Numbered from the stretch's first letter, positions 27,025-36,168 are shown. The stretch: 64,000 bases of DNA from Natribaculum breve (GCF_023008585.1 NZ_CP095391.1:496001-560000); one strand, 5' to 3'. Made by a program: numbers and translations. Notes: generated from the letters alone by a model not told the origin.

Positions 27025-27471
27025 GGGTGCGGCGGTTGCCGTGTCGCCTGCCTCTGGATCGAACGGGAGGTTGATGACGAGTTCATCGAACCAGACAACC
27101 GGGCGCTTACTCTGGCCGTCTTCTTCGAAGAAGATGATGCCCAACTGGGCGAGCCGGCTGAGTTCCTCGTGGACGTTCTTGACGTCCCGGTCAACAACCC
27201 GTGCGGTCTCGTTAATGCTGGATGGCTCTTCCCGGCGGATGGCTTCGATGAGATCGAGAACACGCGGCGTCAGCGTCTCCATGAGGTCGTCGTAGCTGGT
27301 GAACGAGAGCGTCGGCGGGGAATCCACCGCGTCGCCTCGTTCGAGCGCCTCGATTCCGTCGGTGACATCGTCGTGGAACTCACTGGACGACTTGACAGTC
27401 ACGACGAGAGTTGATTCGGCCCGAAGCTGTTCGCGCCCCATGGGGTGCAGCGGCGGCGTAGTGTCGTTCAT
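27022..27471 (-). CDS. HVO_A0114-family winged-helix protein, likely antitoxin
   Basis: A 149-residue protein. An N-terminal beta/alpha part (TLVVTVKSSSEFHDDVTDGIEALERGD) and the block LSFTSYDDLMETLTPRVLDLIEAIR, then a winged helix (SSINETARVVDRDVKNVHEELSRLAQLGIIFFEE), are the hallmarks of the HVO_A0114 family. Members usually follow a TumE-type toxin gene, and a broken TumE homologue lies directly upstream (27532-27883). The stop codon overlaps the GTCA end of the neighbouring IS605-type element. With the toxin dead it may persist as an autonomous regulator. Confidence 0.85.
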   Translation of the reverse strand: MNDTTPPLHPMGREQLRAESTLVVTVKSSSEFHDDVTDGIEALERGDAVDSPPTLSFTSYDDLMETLTPRVLDLIEAIRREEPSSINETARVVDRDVKNVHEELSRLAQLGIIFFEEDGQSKRPVVWFDELVINLPFDPEAGDTATAAP

Positions 27472-27531
27472 GGGTATCACCGTAGTGTGATGGCCTCAGT
27501 TGACCTCGAATTCGGATTTCGGGATTTCACT

Positions 27532-27883
27532 TCAGAACCGTTCCCAGAGTTCGACCATTCCGGGGAACTCGATTATGTCTGGGTCGGGGTCCGGTGCGAC
27601 GTGCAGTTCGTGCCCCTTGGTGTCCTCGTGTGAGTTGTCGTCTCGAAACGGCTAGCCGTTTCGATGAGTCGTCGAAAATCCGGAGATTTTCGAGATACCG
27701 ACGAATCGTCCCATCGTCAAGCGTTTGGGGCGGGTCCGGCTCCGTCACACCGTAGTGGAGTTTGTAGGCCCACCCAGACGGGTACGCATCATGTCTGTCC
27801 GCATGCAAAACACGCGAACGACGGTCCCGTCGGGATACTTCTTCCCCTCGCTCACGCCATCGAGGTCGTCGTCGGTCAGTGAG
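27532..27883 (-). pseudogene. frameshifted TumE-family toxin
   Basis: The start (MASLTDDDLDGVSEGKKYPD) and GTVVRVFCMRTD are in one frame. Near 27791 a base is lost, and DAYPSGWAYKLHYGV...TLDDGTIRRY continues in the second. At 27640-27694 a 55-base palindrome-rich insertion shifts to the third, where DNSHEDTKGHELHVAPDPD and IIEFPGMVELWERF-stop finish the protein. The joined product of ~98 residues matches the TumE family (toxin of the TumE/TumA-type pairs). Two independent lesions make it a pseudogene. Confidence 0.8.
27640..27694. repeat. 55-base double-palindrome insertion
   Basis: It contains CGAAACGGCTAGCCGTTTCG (27644-27663, perfect palindrome) and CGAAAATCCGGAGATTTTCG (27673-27692, eight-base arms). 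The insert separates codons that are contiguous in TumE homologues. I recognise no element; its outer ends CTCGAAA/TTTTCGAG are themselves inverted. Confidence 0.55.
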
Positions 27884-28095
27884 GCCATCCTCATCCATTG
27901 GTACGCGGACCAATGCAATAAGAGCATTGGTTGAGAGAACAACATTTTCACTCCTATGCTGGGTTTTCTGTCCGTCGCAACGACCGCCTCGAGTACTTTC
28001 GGGGCGGCACACGATGGTACAATTTACCGGGAGAAGAGATGTGGTGCGAGAAACAAATGAGTAAATACCTCCATGAGGAAGCACAAAGGGAGAGT

Positions 28096-28653
28096 ATGAC
28101 AACCTACAGGTTCAGAGTCCTGCTGTTGCCGAACCCACCACTGGATTTCGAGTCCGACACCGAAGTCTACCGGGAGATCGAGATCGACGGGTCCAGCACC
28201 CTGGCGGATCTTCACGAGGCGATTTTCGACGCGTTCGACCGCTACGATAGCCACGCGTACGAGTTTCTCACACGTGACGAACACGGGATCGCTACTCGGA
28301 GCTACGTCCATCCGCAGTTATACAGTGGAGACGAGAGCTGGCCACCGATGGACGACGACGAGATTGATCGCTTCCTCGAGCACGCAATCCCCGACAGCGA
28401 GCCTGAAGAAGCCAGAGAACGATTCCGGGAACTCCGGAAATACCCACCAGAAGAGGGCAACGCTGCCGAAATCACGATCGACGAACTCGAGCTCGATCAG
28501 TCACAGACGCTGTTCTACGAGTTCGACCTCGGTGACGGCTGGGAACACCACATCGAAATCGAAGAGATCCGGGAGGGGTCGCCCGATGACGGCCCGGTCG
28601 TCGTCGAGAAACAGGGTGAGGCACCACCGCAGTATCCCGGGCGGAGTCGGTGA
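28096..28653 (+). CDS. plasmid pRiA4b ORF-3-like protein
   Basis: A 185-residue acidic protein. The features of the pRiA4b ORF-3 family are clear: the opening strand YRFRVLLLPNPP, the helix STLADLHEAIFDAFDRYDSHAYEFL, and the motif FYEFDLGDGWEHHIEIEEI followed by PPQYPG. The family's function is unknown; members often sit with SWIM-domain or plasmid genes. The ATG at 28096 starts the conserved domain; longer upstream frames are AT-rich and non-homologous. A SWIM-domain gene starts 84 bases downstream, suggesting a common role. Confidence 0.85.
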   Translation: MTTYRFRVLLLPNPPLDFESDTEVYREIEIDGSSTLADLHEAIFDAFDRYDSHAYEFLTRDEHGIATRSYVHPQLYSGDESWPPMDDDEIDRFLEHAIPDSEPEEARERFRELRKYPPEEGNAAEITIDELELDQSQTLFYEFDLGDGWEHHIEIEEIREGSPDDGPVVVEKQGEAPPQYPGRSR

Positions 28654-28737
28654 CGATGTCACGCGATGTCGTTCCATCGGCGAGTGAGATCGACGAGACA
28701 CGTTTCCAAGAGCGAACCCCATCTACACATCAGAAGC

Positions 28738-30552
28738 ATGCGTGACGAGCGATGGCCACACGTCACAGAAGCAACGGTCAGAGACCTCGCCAGGTCGAGT
28801 TCTTACGATCGCGGCCAGTCCTACTACGAGCGCGGCGCAGTCGGTGAGGTGGTTCGCCGCGGGGAGACAGTCCGTGCCGACGTTGAGGGGAGCCAGTACC
28901 AGCCCTACACGGTCACGGTCGAGTTCGACGATGCCGGCGTTGCGCACACAAAGTGTACCTGTCCCTACGACCATGGCGGCATCTGCAAACACCGTGTGGC
29001 GGTCCTGCTGACGTGTCTTCGCAATCCCGAGCGTGTCGACGACAGGCCACCTGTCTCGGAGTTGATCGAAGGAACGAGTCGTGAACGCCTCGAGGAGTTG
29101 CTCGTTGAGCTCGCGGAATACCGTCCGGAGATTGCCGAGTGGATCGAATCCCGTCTCACGCCTGTGGATACGACCACTTCCGACACCACTGTGTCGGTGA
29201 ACATCGAGTCCATCCGCAAGCGGACGAACCACGCATTGCCAAAGCCTGGTCAGCGAGGACACAACGACGGCTATGCAGAGGCAGAGCGGATGGCGTCGGA
29301 GCTGGACGACTTGATCGAGCAAGCACAGCAGGCACTGGACGCGGGCGATGGTGAGACAGCAGTAGAGATTCTCGAGGCAGTCACGGAGGTGCTCGCGACC
29401 AACCGCTGGTCTGGATTGCTCCCATACGACGTCACCGAACTCTACGAGACGTTGGGACTGCTTGGCGAGACGTTCGCAGAAGCGATGTTGATAGCCGAGT
29501 TGAGCGAGAGCGAGCGTGAACAGTGGGAACAGCGTCTCTCCGAGTGGGACGAGGAGATTCGACGCTTTACCGGTAGACCGACGCTTGCTGTCGCCGCCGA
29601 CGCAGCACGGGAAGGGTGGGATGACGACCGGCTCCAGCAAGCTCTCGACGGCTCTCTCACTGACGGGGACCTCGAGGTCGATGAACCGAAGTTCGTCGCT
29701 GGTCTTATCACAGTACGGCTCTCCGCTCTCGAACGGCAGGGACGTACTGACGAGTATCTCAATCTGGCCAGGGAAGCAGGTAAAACCCAGCTATATGCCG
29801 AGATGCTGGCACGGGAGGGCGAGATACAGGCAGCTGTCGACTGTGCAACTGAGAACCTCTCGACGCCGCAGTCGCTGCTGGAGATTGCACAGACACTGCG
29901 TGGGACTGGCAACCCGATGGCTGCACTGGACGTTGCCGAACACGGACTGACCGTCGATGGCTTCCGGAAAGCCAGATTGGCAGAATGGCTCCGGGACCGG
30001 GCCGCGAGTCTGGGCGAGGAGAACCTCGCGCTCCGGGCTGCGATCGTTGCCTTCGAAGGGAGTCCATCGCTGAGTACGTATCAGGCCGTAGAAGAACTTG
30101 CAGGCGACGAATGGGAGTCCGTTCGAAATGAACTTCTGGAGTCACTCCGCGAGCAAACTCCAGCGTCGGAACACGCAGCCGACGTGTTCCTCGAGGAAGG
30201 CCTGTACGACGAAGCCGTTGCGGTTGCTGATCGCTCCGGCAGCTCCCGGGTGGTCAAAACTGTCGTCGAAGAAGTCACGGGGCATCGTCCCCAGTGGGTG
30301 ATCCGGACGTGTAAATCGAACGCCGAACCGATCGTCGAGCAGGGGAAACACGACAGCTACGAGACAGCTGTCAGCTGGCTCAGATATGCGGGCGAAGCAG
30401 CCCAGAAAGCCGACGAACTCGAGGAGTGGCGCGAGTACGTCGAGACGATGCGTGAGGAACACTACCAGAAGTACAAACTGCGACCGATGCTGGACGACCT
30501 GCTGGAAGCGTTTCAGTCTCCGGGCGATAGCGAGGTGAGTTCGGATGGCTGA
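28738..30552 (+). CDS. SWIM zinc-finger protein with helical repeats
   Basis: A 604-residue protein. The N-terminal ~100 residues form a SWIM domain: SYDRGQSYYERGAVGEV..., then CTCPYDHGGICKH, the CxCx(n)CxH zinc signature that binds DNA or protein. The rest is almost all alpha-helix in ~35-residue TPR-like units (AEQAQQALDAGDGETAVEILEAVTEV-like, NLAREAGKTQLYAEMLAREG). There is no catalytic motif. The last four bases of its stop overlap the start of the next gene, so the two proteins are probably made together. Confidence 0.85.
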   Translation: MRDERWPHVTEATVRDLARSSSYDRGQSYYERGAVGEVVRRGETVRADVEGSQYQPYTVTVEFDDAGVAHTKCTCPYDHGGICKHRVAVLLTCLRNPERVDDRPPVSELIEGTSRERLEELLVELAEYRPEIAEWIESRLTPVDTTTSDTTVSVNIESIRKRTNHALPKPGQRGHNDGYAEAERMASELDDLIEQAQQALDAGDGETAVEILEAVTEVLATNRWSGLLPYDVTELYETLGLLGETFAEAMLIAELSESEREQWEQRLSEWDEEIRRFTGRPTLAVAADAAREGWDDDRLQQALDGSLTDGDLEVDEPKFVAGLITVRLSALERQGRTDEYLNLAREAGKTQLYAEMLAREGEIQAAVDCATENLSTPQSLLEIAQTLRGTGNPMAALDVAEHGLTVDGFRKARLAEWLRDRAASLGEENLALRAAIVAFEGSPSLSTYQAVEELAGDEWESVRNELLESLREQTPASEHAADVFLEEGLYDEAVAVADRSGSSRVVKTVVEEVTGHRPQWVIRTCKSNAEPIVEQGKHDSYETAVSWLRYAGEAAQKADELEEWREYVETMREEHYQKYKLRPMLDDLLEAFQSPGDSEVSSDG

Positions 30553-31375
30553 GATGGGATTGACACCGACAGATCGCTGGCACCTGCTCGGCCGACATGC
30601 CTGTCATCACCTCGACTCGACAGAGATTGTCGAAACGAGAACCTTCGACGAACTGGACTTGACACATCCGGAGTGGGGAACCCTCGGTGTTCCGAGCGAC
30701 GTTGGCGGTCCAGACGCGAAGTGGTGTAGCCACTGCAAAGACACGATCGAGGACATGCGATCCAGACGGTACGACGTTATCGTCTTCCTGAAGCGACATG
30801 TACCGTATCGTGACGTCTCGTGGACGACGGTCGACTCGAACGACGATTGTGCCTGGTGTGGCAAAGCCAGCAGTGCGACGCGGTACAACGACAACCTCGA
30901 CGAAAAGGTCTGTCCAGCCTGTGCCCGGAAATATAACCGTCCCAGCATCGAGGTACGCACCCCACCAGAAACAGACCTTCGGCAGGAAACTCCGAACAGT
31001 GAAGTTGACTCGATCCGGTGCACGTACTCCTCGGGCGAGGCAGAGTCATCGGACCGTGAACAGGCGCGTCAGCGCGCTGCCAAGGAAGGACGGCCATACA
31101 TCGAAGTGAAGATGAAACAGAAATACGCCGACGTTGTCTGCGATATTGGGGGAACCGGCCATCGATTCACCCCGGCAGCGGTCGGGGAGATTGAGGCCCT
31201 CCAGGCCGAACAACGAAAGAAAGCCGACGCAGACCAGGATCACAAATCACACGTCGGGACTGACATCCATCCGGCCGGGACACACGTTCAGACGAGGTCG
31301 CTGTTGCCTGACGAGGCGAAACGGCACGCAGCCGACCTCGCCGAGATCGCTGCCGATCCAGAGAACTGGCAGTGA
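30545..31375 (+). CDS. zinc-ribbon protein of unknown function
   Basis: A 276-residue protein starting within the last codons of the SWIM gene. It has two cysteine knuckles near residue 60 (KWCSHCKDT) and two more at ~100-125 (CAWCGKAS...VCPACARK). The middle is polar, and the C-terminal ~100 residues hold a short beta-domain (RPYIEVKMKQKYADVVCDIGGTGHRF) and a charged helix. I do not recognise the family. The overlap with the SWIM gene is the strongest clue to its role. It is convergent with the homing-repeat gene, only two bases apart. Confidence 0.75.
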   Translation: MAEMGLTPTDRWHLLGRHACHHLDSTEIVETRTFDELDLTHPEWGTLGVPSDVGGPDAKWCSHCKDTIEDMRSRRYDVIVFLKRHVPYRDVSWTTVDSNDDCAWCGKASSATRYNDNLDEKVCPACARKYNRPSIEVRTPPETDLRQETPNSEVDSIRCTYSSGEAESSDREQARQRAAKEGRPYIEVKMKQKYADVVCDIGGTGHRFTPAAVGEIEALQAEQRKKADADQDHKSHVGTDIHPAGTHVQTRSLLPDEAKRHAADLAEIAADPENWQ

Positions 31376-31377
31376 AC

Positions 31378-32529
31378 TCACTGCCCGTTATGCTCTACCG
31401 TCTCGTCGTTGTCGGGATCGTATCGGCGAAGTTGGTGAGTCGTCGGTTCGAATCCCGCTGCACGGAGTGCCTCAACCCACGAACCGAACCGCCGTTTGTA
31501 TGGCGACGATGAATACCGCCCGAGGTCGGCCATCTGTCTGACTGTCGGTGGACGATCGACGACGTCACCGAGTCGCTGCAGTTCGGTAATCAACTCTTCT
31601 CGAGAGAAGAGATCCTCCGTCGTTCCGGTAAATGGGGTGAATCCAGCTCGCTCGATAGCGTTGTTCCACGAACCGAACCGATTGAGGTACGGGCTCACCG
31701 AATACTGGCCGTGTTCGTTCATCTGCTCGGCGGTGGGCCGTCCGCCGACCTGATCTGCGAGCCGATCGATTTCCGCCAGCAGGTCGGAGGCAGGGATGGA
31801 CTGTCCAGATACATCGGGAGCCGATGAAACGGGCGTGTATCCCGCGGCACGTATCGCGTCGTTCCACGAGCCGAACCGCCCGAAATACACCGAGGCTGTG
31901 TACTTGCCATGCTCTCTCATCTCTCTGGTCGTCGGCGGTCGGCCGAACTTCTTGACAAGCCGTTCGATCTCCTCGAGCAGCTCTTCGTCGGTGTACTCGT
32001 TGCCCGTCCTCGGTGGTTCGTATCCAGCAGCCCGGAGCGCATCGCTCCACGACCCGAACAGATCGTAACAGGTTCGCGCCGAGTAGGCCCCCTCTTCGTC
32101 CATCTGATCGGTTGTCGGTGGCGTTCCGTCCGTCGCCAGCCGAGTAATCTCCTTGAGTACGTCTGCCTGACTGATCGTATCGGGCTCTCGCTGATCGATC
32201 CCGGCTTCGTCGAGCGCCGACTCGAGGTCACCAAATTTCGAGTACACTTGCGAGAGCGGCTGCCGACCGTGTTCTCGGATCGCTTCTGACCAGGAAGACG
32301 GATTTCCGACGATGTCCTGAATTCGTTGCAAGTCTTCGATTACGTCAGCATGGGTCGTCGCTGTGGTGGCAAGATCCGCTGCCTCGAGTGTTTCGTCCCA
32401 CGTGTCGAAATAATAGTAATAGGCCTGAGCAGAATATCGACCGTGTTCGTGCATGTCTTCCGTCGTCGGTGATCTTCCCAACTCCTCTGCAAGCTCTCGA
32501 AGGTGCTGGATGAGTTCCGTGCGCCCCAT
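31378..32529 (-). CDS. protein built of homing-endonuclease-associated repeats
   Basis: A 383-residue protein made of about six ~55-60-residue repeats, each with a helix L.E..RL....GRPPT..(Q/E)M...G.YS...Y...FGSW..AL.AAG. This is the homing-endonuclease-associated repeat (HNH_repeat type), a DNA-binding helical unit usually attached to a nuclease. Here there is no HNH or other nuclease domain, so it may be a stand-alone DNA-binding protein. The ATG at 32529 is chosen because the repeat starts right there. A SprT-like gene is divergently transcribed 113 bases away. Confidence 0.85.
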   Translation of the reverse strand: MGRTELIQHLRELAEELGRSPTTEDMHEHGRYSAQAYYYYFDTWDETLEAADLATTATTHADVIEDLQRIQDIVGNPSSWSEAIREHGRQPLSQVYSKFGDLESALDEAGIDQREPDTISQADVLKEITRLATDGTPPTTDQMDEEGAYSARTCYDLFGSWSDALRAAGYEPPRTGNEYTDEELLEEIERLVKKFGRPPTTREMREHGKYTASVYFGRFGSWNDAIRAAGYTPVSSAPDVSGQSIPASDLLAEIDRLADQVGGRPTAEQMNEHGQYSVSPYLNRFGSWNNAIERAGFTPFTGTTEDLFSREELITELQRLGDVVDRPPTVRQMADLGRYSSSPYKRRFGSWVEALRAAGFEPTTHQLRRYDPDNDETVEHNGQ

Positions 32530-32642
32530 GTGCGTGTCGCATGTTTTAAAATTCAAAAACTGTTTCTATGTACCATCCAATCGTGCGTTCATAACCAACG
32601 AGAGATCGAGACTCCTTTGTTTCACGTCAGAATACGGAGTGT

Positions 32643-33407
32643 ATGGTGACCGCGGGCAACCTCGGAGATTCGCACGCCCTCTCTCAGCGGGCACGGGAGT
32701 ATGCGAACGAGGTTATTTTTGGTGACGAGTGGCCACTGACGCCGGATCACGTTGATCTCTCTCGTGTAACCTTCGAGACCAGCACGCGAATGGTGCGACG
32801 AAACGGGGTCTGTTCATCGGACGGATGTGGTAACTGTACGATTCGTCTGTCCAAACGGACTCTCGATAGGGCGGGGTTCGAAGCACTACAGGAGACGATT
32901 CGCCACGAACTCGTCCATGCCTACCAGCAACAGACCACCGGCGTTGATACCGGTCACGGCGACTCGTTCAAGCAATGGGTGGAGCCGTTAGCTCTCTCTG
33001 GACGATGCAGCACTCACTACGAGAAACAACCCGAGGACTACAAATATCGTTTTTACTGCATAGATGGGTGTGGATTCATCGGTGGTCGCCACCGCTGGAG
33101 CGTCGCGGTCGCCCGTGCGATCGAGGGAACACAGATCTGTGGCACCTGCGACGCCCAGCTCCGTGTCGAAGGCCCCAACGGCGTCCTTGACGAGATCCCA
33201 GAGTGGCGCGATGACACCCCATTCGACGAAGACGACCTCCGCTATCGGTTCTATTGCGAGAACTGCGGACTTATCGGTGGCCGCCGACAGATGTGCAAGA
33301 CCGTCCGTCGGGTTGTCCACGGCGCCACCATCTGTGAGCACTGTGATTCGCTGGAAATCGAAACGCGTGATGAAAGTGGGAACATCATCACATCCAATGA
33401 CCTCTAG
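32643..33407 (+). CDS. SprT-like zinc metalloprotease domain protein
   Basis: A 254-residue protein. The motif IRHELVHAYQ (HExxH) near residue 95 with the following GHGDSFKQW is the SprT/Spartan-type active site, in which two His bind zinc and the Glu is catalytic. Two similar zinc ribbons follow (FYCIDGCGFIGGR...CGTC and FYCENCGLIGGR...CEHC). Spartan-type proteases degrade DNA-protein crosslinks; small archaeal members are uncharacterised. It stands alone between the repeat protein and the ATPase. Confidence 0.88.
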   Translation: MVTAGNLGDSHALSQRAREYANEVIFGDEWPLTPDHVDLSRVTFETSTRMVRRNGVCSSDGCGNCTIRLSKRTLDRAGFEALQETIRHELVHAYQQQTTGVDTGHGDSFKQWVEPLALSGRCSTHYEKQPEDYKYRFYCIDGCGFIGGRHRWSVAVARAIEGTQICGTCDAQLRVEGPNGVLDEIPEWRDDTPFDEDDLRYRFYCENCGLIGGRRQMCKTVRRVVHGATICEHCDSLEIETRDESGNIITSNDL

Positions 33408-33507
33408 TCTGTTGACTGATCAGTTGACGTTGACCGAAGATGGGTGAAAAGAGGTTACGACGGCACGACAGATGGCCTCTCTCACTCACATACGAATACT
33501 CCATTCA

Positions 33508-34887
33508 CTATGGATTAGTGACATCATCTACGTTGAATAATTGGAGATCGTCACGCTCGGACACGGCTTCCTGTACTGATTGTGTTGCGCCACTTCGTGT
33601 GAACAACGCGTATTCCGTGTCAACTTCGCCGGAGTCCGGCGTCCAGCGAATTTTCGACGCGTGGTCTTCGAGTGAGGACAGAGCACTGTAGTCCAGTGGC
33701 GAGTTAGTGAACTTGCATTCTCCCACGATCATTGTTCCGTCTGTGGTGAACCCGACGACGTCCACTTCATGTTCCTTGTACCACCAGCGGCCGATATTGA
33801 GGAACAGCTTCTCTGGATACAGGCGTGGGAGGGCATCCTGGCAAAGCGTTTCAAACTCTTGACTGACGAAATCAGGGAGTTCTGGCTCGATAACTGCTTC
33901 GTAGGCGTCCTCACCTAGACGCTCGTATCGATCCTCTTTGCCGTAGACGAAGCGGAACCAGAAGCGAAAGAGGGGATCCAGGATTCTATAGCGTCCGCGG
34001 CGTGACTTCGCTTTCTCCTCGGTGATCGGAACTTCCCGTTCAACGAGCCGCAACCGTTCTAACTTCTGAGTGTACGTCGAGATTTGTTTCCCGTCGATTC
34101 CCACCGTTTGGGCGATCTCGTTCGATGTCGTCTTCCCCGCGGCTATTGCGGTGAGAATCGCGAAGTACCGATTCGGGTCTGTGAGTTCGGTCCGGAGGAC
34201 GTATTCTGGTTCGTTGTGGAGATATCCTTTCTGAGAGAGCACCTCCTTCGTGAGGACTGTCTCGAGGTTCTGATCGAGATCGATACCGTCGAGATAGTAT
34301 GGGACGCCACCGAAAATTCCCCACGCGAAAACACGCTCTTCGGGGGAGTACTCGTCTGGAAGGAACTCTTGTGCAGCGGCGAAGTCGAGTGGTCGGAGAT
34401 CAAGTTTCTCGGTGAAGCGCCCGTACAGGGGGCTGTTCCCAAGAAGCGTCGCTTCTTCCATCATGCCGATCGATGACCCAACCAAAATGAGTGTTCCCGA
34501 TGTGTGTTGGAATCGCTGGTCCCACAGCCGCTGGATGACCGAGGGGAGGCTCTCGTCGGCATCGATCAGATAGGGAAATCCGTCGAGGACGATAATTCCG
34601 TCCTGATCACCGAGATACCCCAGGAGTGCTTCCCAGTTTTGCCTGATATCCGTAATTCCTGGAAACGTGTCGGCAGCGACGTCGACGAACTCGTCGAGTT
34701 GTATCTGTGACGTGGTTTCCGTAGCCTGGTAGACAACAGCGTCGTCGCGTTCGGCAAGCGAGTGCTGGACGAGTTGTGTTTTCCCAAGGCGCCGCCGGCC
34801 AAAGATGACGACCATCTCAGCGTCGTCAGAGTCGTAGCACCTGCGGAGCCGTGAGAGCTCATCTTCCCGGTTGACGAAGCGCTCCAT
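33508..34887 (-). CDS. archaeal ATPase of the DUF234 type
   Basis: A 459-residue protein opening with MERFVNREDELSRLRR. Walker A is GRRRLGKTQ, Walker B is IIVLDGFPYL, and sensor-type VGSSIGMMEE follows. A winged helix (TTSNEIAQTVGIDGKQISTYTQKLERL) links to the DUF234 region (RRGRYRILDPLFRFWFRFVY). The C-terminus has EVDVVGF...IVGECKF, the D-(x)n-E-x-K arrangement of a PD-(D/E)XK nuclease-like fold. These STAND-like ATPases are widespread in archaea with no settled function. Its promoter region is shared with the divergent gene at 35018. Confidence 0.88.
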   Translation of the reverse strand: MERFVNREDELSRLRRCYDSDDAEMVVIFGRRRLGKTQLVQHSLAERDDAVVYQATETTSQIQLDEFVDVAADTFPGITDIRQNWEALLGYLGDQDGIIVLDGFPYLIDADESLPSVIQRLWDQRFQHTSGTLILVGSSIGMMEEATLLGNSPLYGRFTEKLDLRPLDFAAAQEFLPDEYSPEERVFAWGIFGGVPYYLDGIDLDQNLETVLTKEVLSQKGYLHNEPEYVLRTELTDPNRYFAILTAIAAGKTTSNEIAQTVGIDGKQISTYTQKLERLRLVEREVPITEEKAKSRRGRYRILDPLFRFWFRFVYGKEDRYERLGEDAYEAVIEPELPDFVSQEFETLCQDALPRLYPEKLFLNIGRWWYKEHEVDVVGFTTDGTMIVGECKFTNSPLDYSALSSLEDHASKIRWTPDSGEVDTEYALFTRSGATQSVQEAVSERDDLQLFNVDDVTNP

Positions 34888-34925
34888 ATCCCTCCGTCAT
34901 CCCTCCAGAGGATAATACTTCCAAG

Positions 34926-34950
34926 TAGCCTATTTCAAAATAGCCTATTC
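34926..34950. promoter_or_regulatory. direct repeat in the divergent promoter region
   Basis: TAGCCTATTT and TAGCCTATTC are spaced 15 bases apart in an AT-rich tract between the ATPase (minus) and the gene at 35018 (plus). Such spaced repeats can be operators. The regulator is unknown. Confidence 0.4.
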
Positions 34951-35017
34951 TAAAATTGGTTAGTAGCGTTCCCTGTCGTTTATTTTCTGCTCGATGCAAT
35001 CCTCTCAGTGAGTACCC

Positions 35018-35647
35018 GTGAGCCACCTCGAGCGCTATCAACGATACCGAGACCAGGGACGAGAACTCCACCCGAAGATCTTCGACGCATACCTCGATCG
35101 CGACATCATAGATGAAACGTCACAACTACTGGATCTCGACAGAGACGGTGATGATCTGCTGTACGACACCGAGGAAGAACAGAGCGTCCACATGGATTTC
35201 ATTCTCCACGAGTATCGCCAAAACGGAACGACCTTCGTCGAACGCTACCGCGACGAAGAGGGAGGCGATTCCGAACTCGAGCGGGAGGTACTCGACGCGC
35301 TGGTTCGCGCCGAGACGTCCCTGTTTCGCGTGGCTGAGATCGATGCGTCTGCATCTCAAGTGGTTCTCGAAGACGTATTGAACGACGAAGCTGGGATCGA
35401 ACTCACTGACAGAAACTTTAGTCAATCAGCGGAACCTGATGTACTGCTCTTCCTCAGACTCGTTCGACTCGAGGACCTTACCATGACGTCCGGGTTGTCG
35501 TTCGCGTTCCAGCCAGCCACAGAAGAGCACCTGATTTCAGTCTACAATCAAGTCCTCGAACAAACGGATCGGCCTGAATCGATGAGTCGGTTCATCACCT
35601 TCCACAAGTTGAACCGGAAATACGGACTCGATGTCCTCCAAATATGA
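35018..35647 (+). CDS. uncharacterised acidic protein
   Basis: A 209-residue protein starting with GTG, the only start before the first conserved-looking residues (SHLERYQRYRDQGRELHPKI). It is all-alpha in appearance with a beta-like block near residue 150 (TMTSGLSFAFQPATEEHLISVY). No signal, membrane segment, cysteine cluster or catalytic motif is visible, and I do not recognise it. It is divergent from the DUF234 ATPase and is followed 50 bases later by another small unknown gene on the same strand. Confidence 0.7.
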   Translation: MSHLERYQRYRDQGRELHPKIFDAYLDRDIIDETSQLLDLDRDGDDLLYDTEEEQSVHMDFILHEYRQNGTTFVERYRDEEGGDSELEREVLDALVRAETSLFRVAEIDASASQVVLEDVLNDEAGIELTDRNFSQSAEPDVLLFLRLVRLEDLTMTSGLSFAFQPATEEHLISVYNQVLEQTDRPESMSRFITFHKLNRKYGLDVLQI

Positions 35648-35697
35648 CTATTCAGCAACGAGAACACTTTTGTATCCCTGGACAACCATAACGGTGT

Positions 35698-36057
35698 ATG
35701 GCCGACACGTACACTCTTACGGTTCGAATCGACTCGTACGAGTTTAGCGGTGAGTTCTACTTCGTTGGTGAGGGATACAGTACGGGCGAGGAAGTACTGA
35801 AACACGTGGCGGCTGACCACATCTTGGCAATGAAACAGCGACCTCACGTGAGTGAGTATCTTCTCGAAACACTCCAGAAGGCTGAAAATGTGAGTGAATC
35901 GGAGTACAGACAGGCAGACTCCGATGTCTCCTGCGGACTTCACTTTGATGTCGACCACCAGCAGTTCCGTTTCTGGGTTGGCGATCATACGGCCGAGATC
36001 GGGAGACAACCAACTAAGGGCGAACTTCGATCGATTGCTGAAGATCTCCCGATGTAG
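35698..36057 (+). CDS. uncharacterised small protein
   Basis: A 119-residue protein with an N-terminal beta-hairpin (YTLTVRIDSYEFSGEFYFVG), a helix (HVAADHILAMKQRPHVSEYLLETLQ) and a C-terminal beta segment (FRFWVGDHTAEIGRQ). It starts at an ATG ~50 bases after the preceding gene. I do not recognise the family. The base composition is somewhat lower in GC than the neighbours, which fits an acquired accessory gene. Confidence 0.65.
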   Translation: MADTYTLTVRIDSYEFSGEFYFVGEGYSTGEEVLKHVAADHILAMKQRPHVSEYLLETLQKAENVSESEYRQADSDVSCGLHFDVDHQQFRFWVGDHTAEIGRQPTKGELRSIAEDLPM

Positions 36058-36168
36058 TTATTCTCGGTTTCTATGTGTGGGTTTTTGAGCGCCGGCGATG
36101 GGTGCCGGCGCACCGAGCAGACAGAGCCGAGCAGAGCCCGGTGAGTCGGCGCTCCGAGGTGAACGAAG

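Noticed and set aside
31430..31460. GGTTCGAATCCC resembling a tRNA T-arm
   Set aside because: It lies in the coding sequence of the homing-repeat gene (AGFEPTT) and no acceptor, D or anticodon arm surrounds it.
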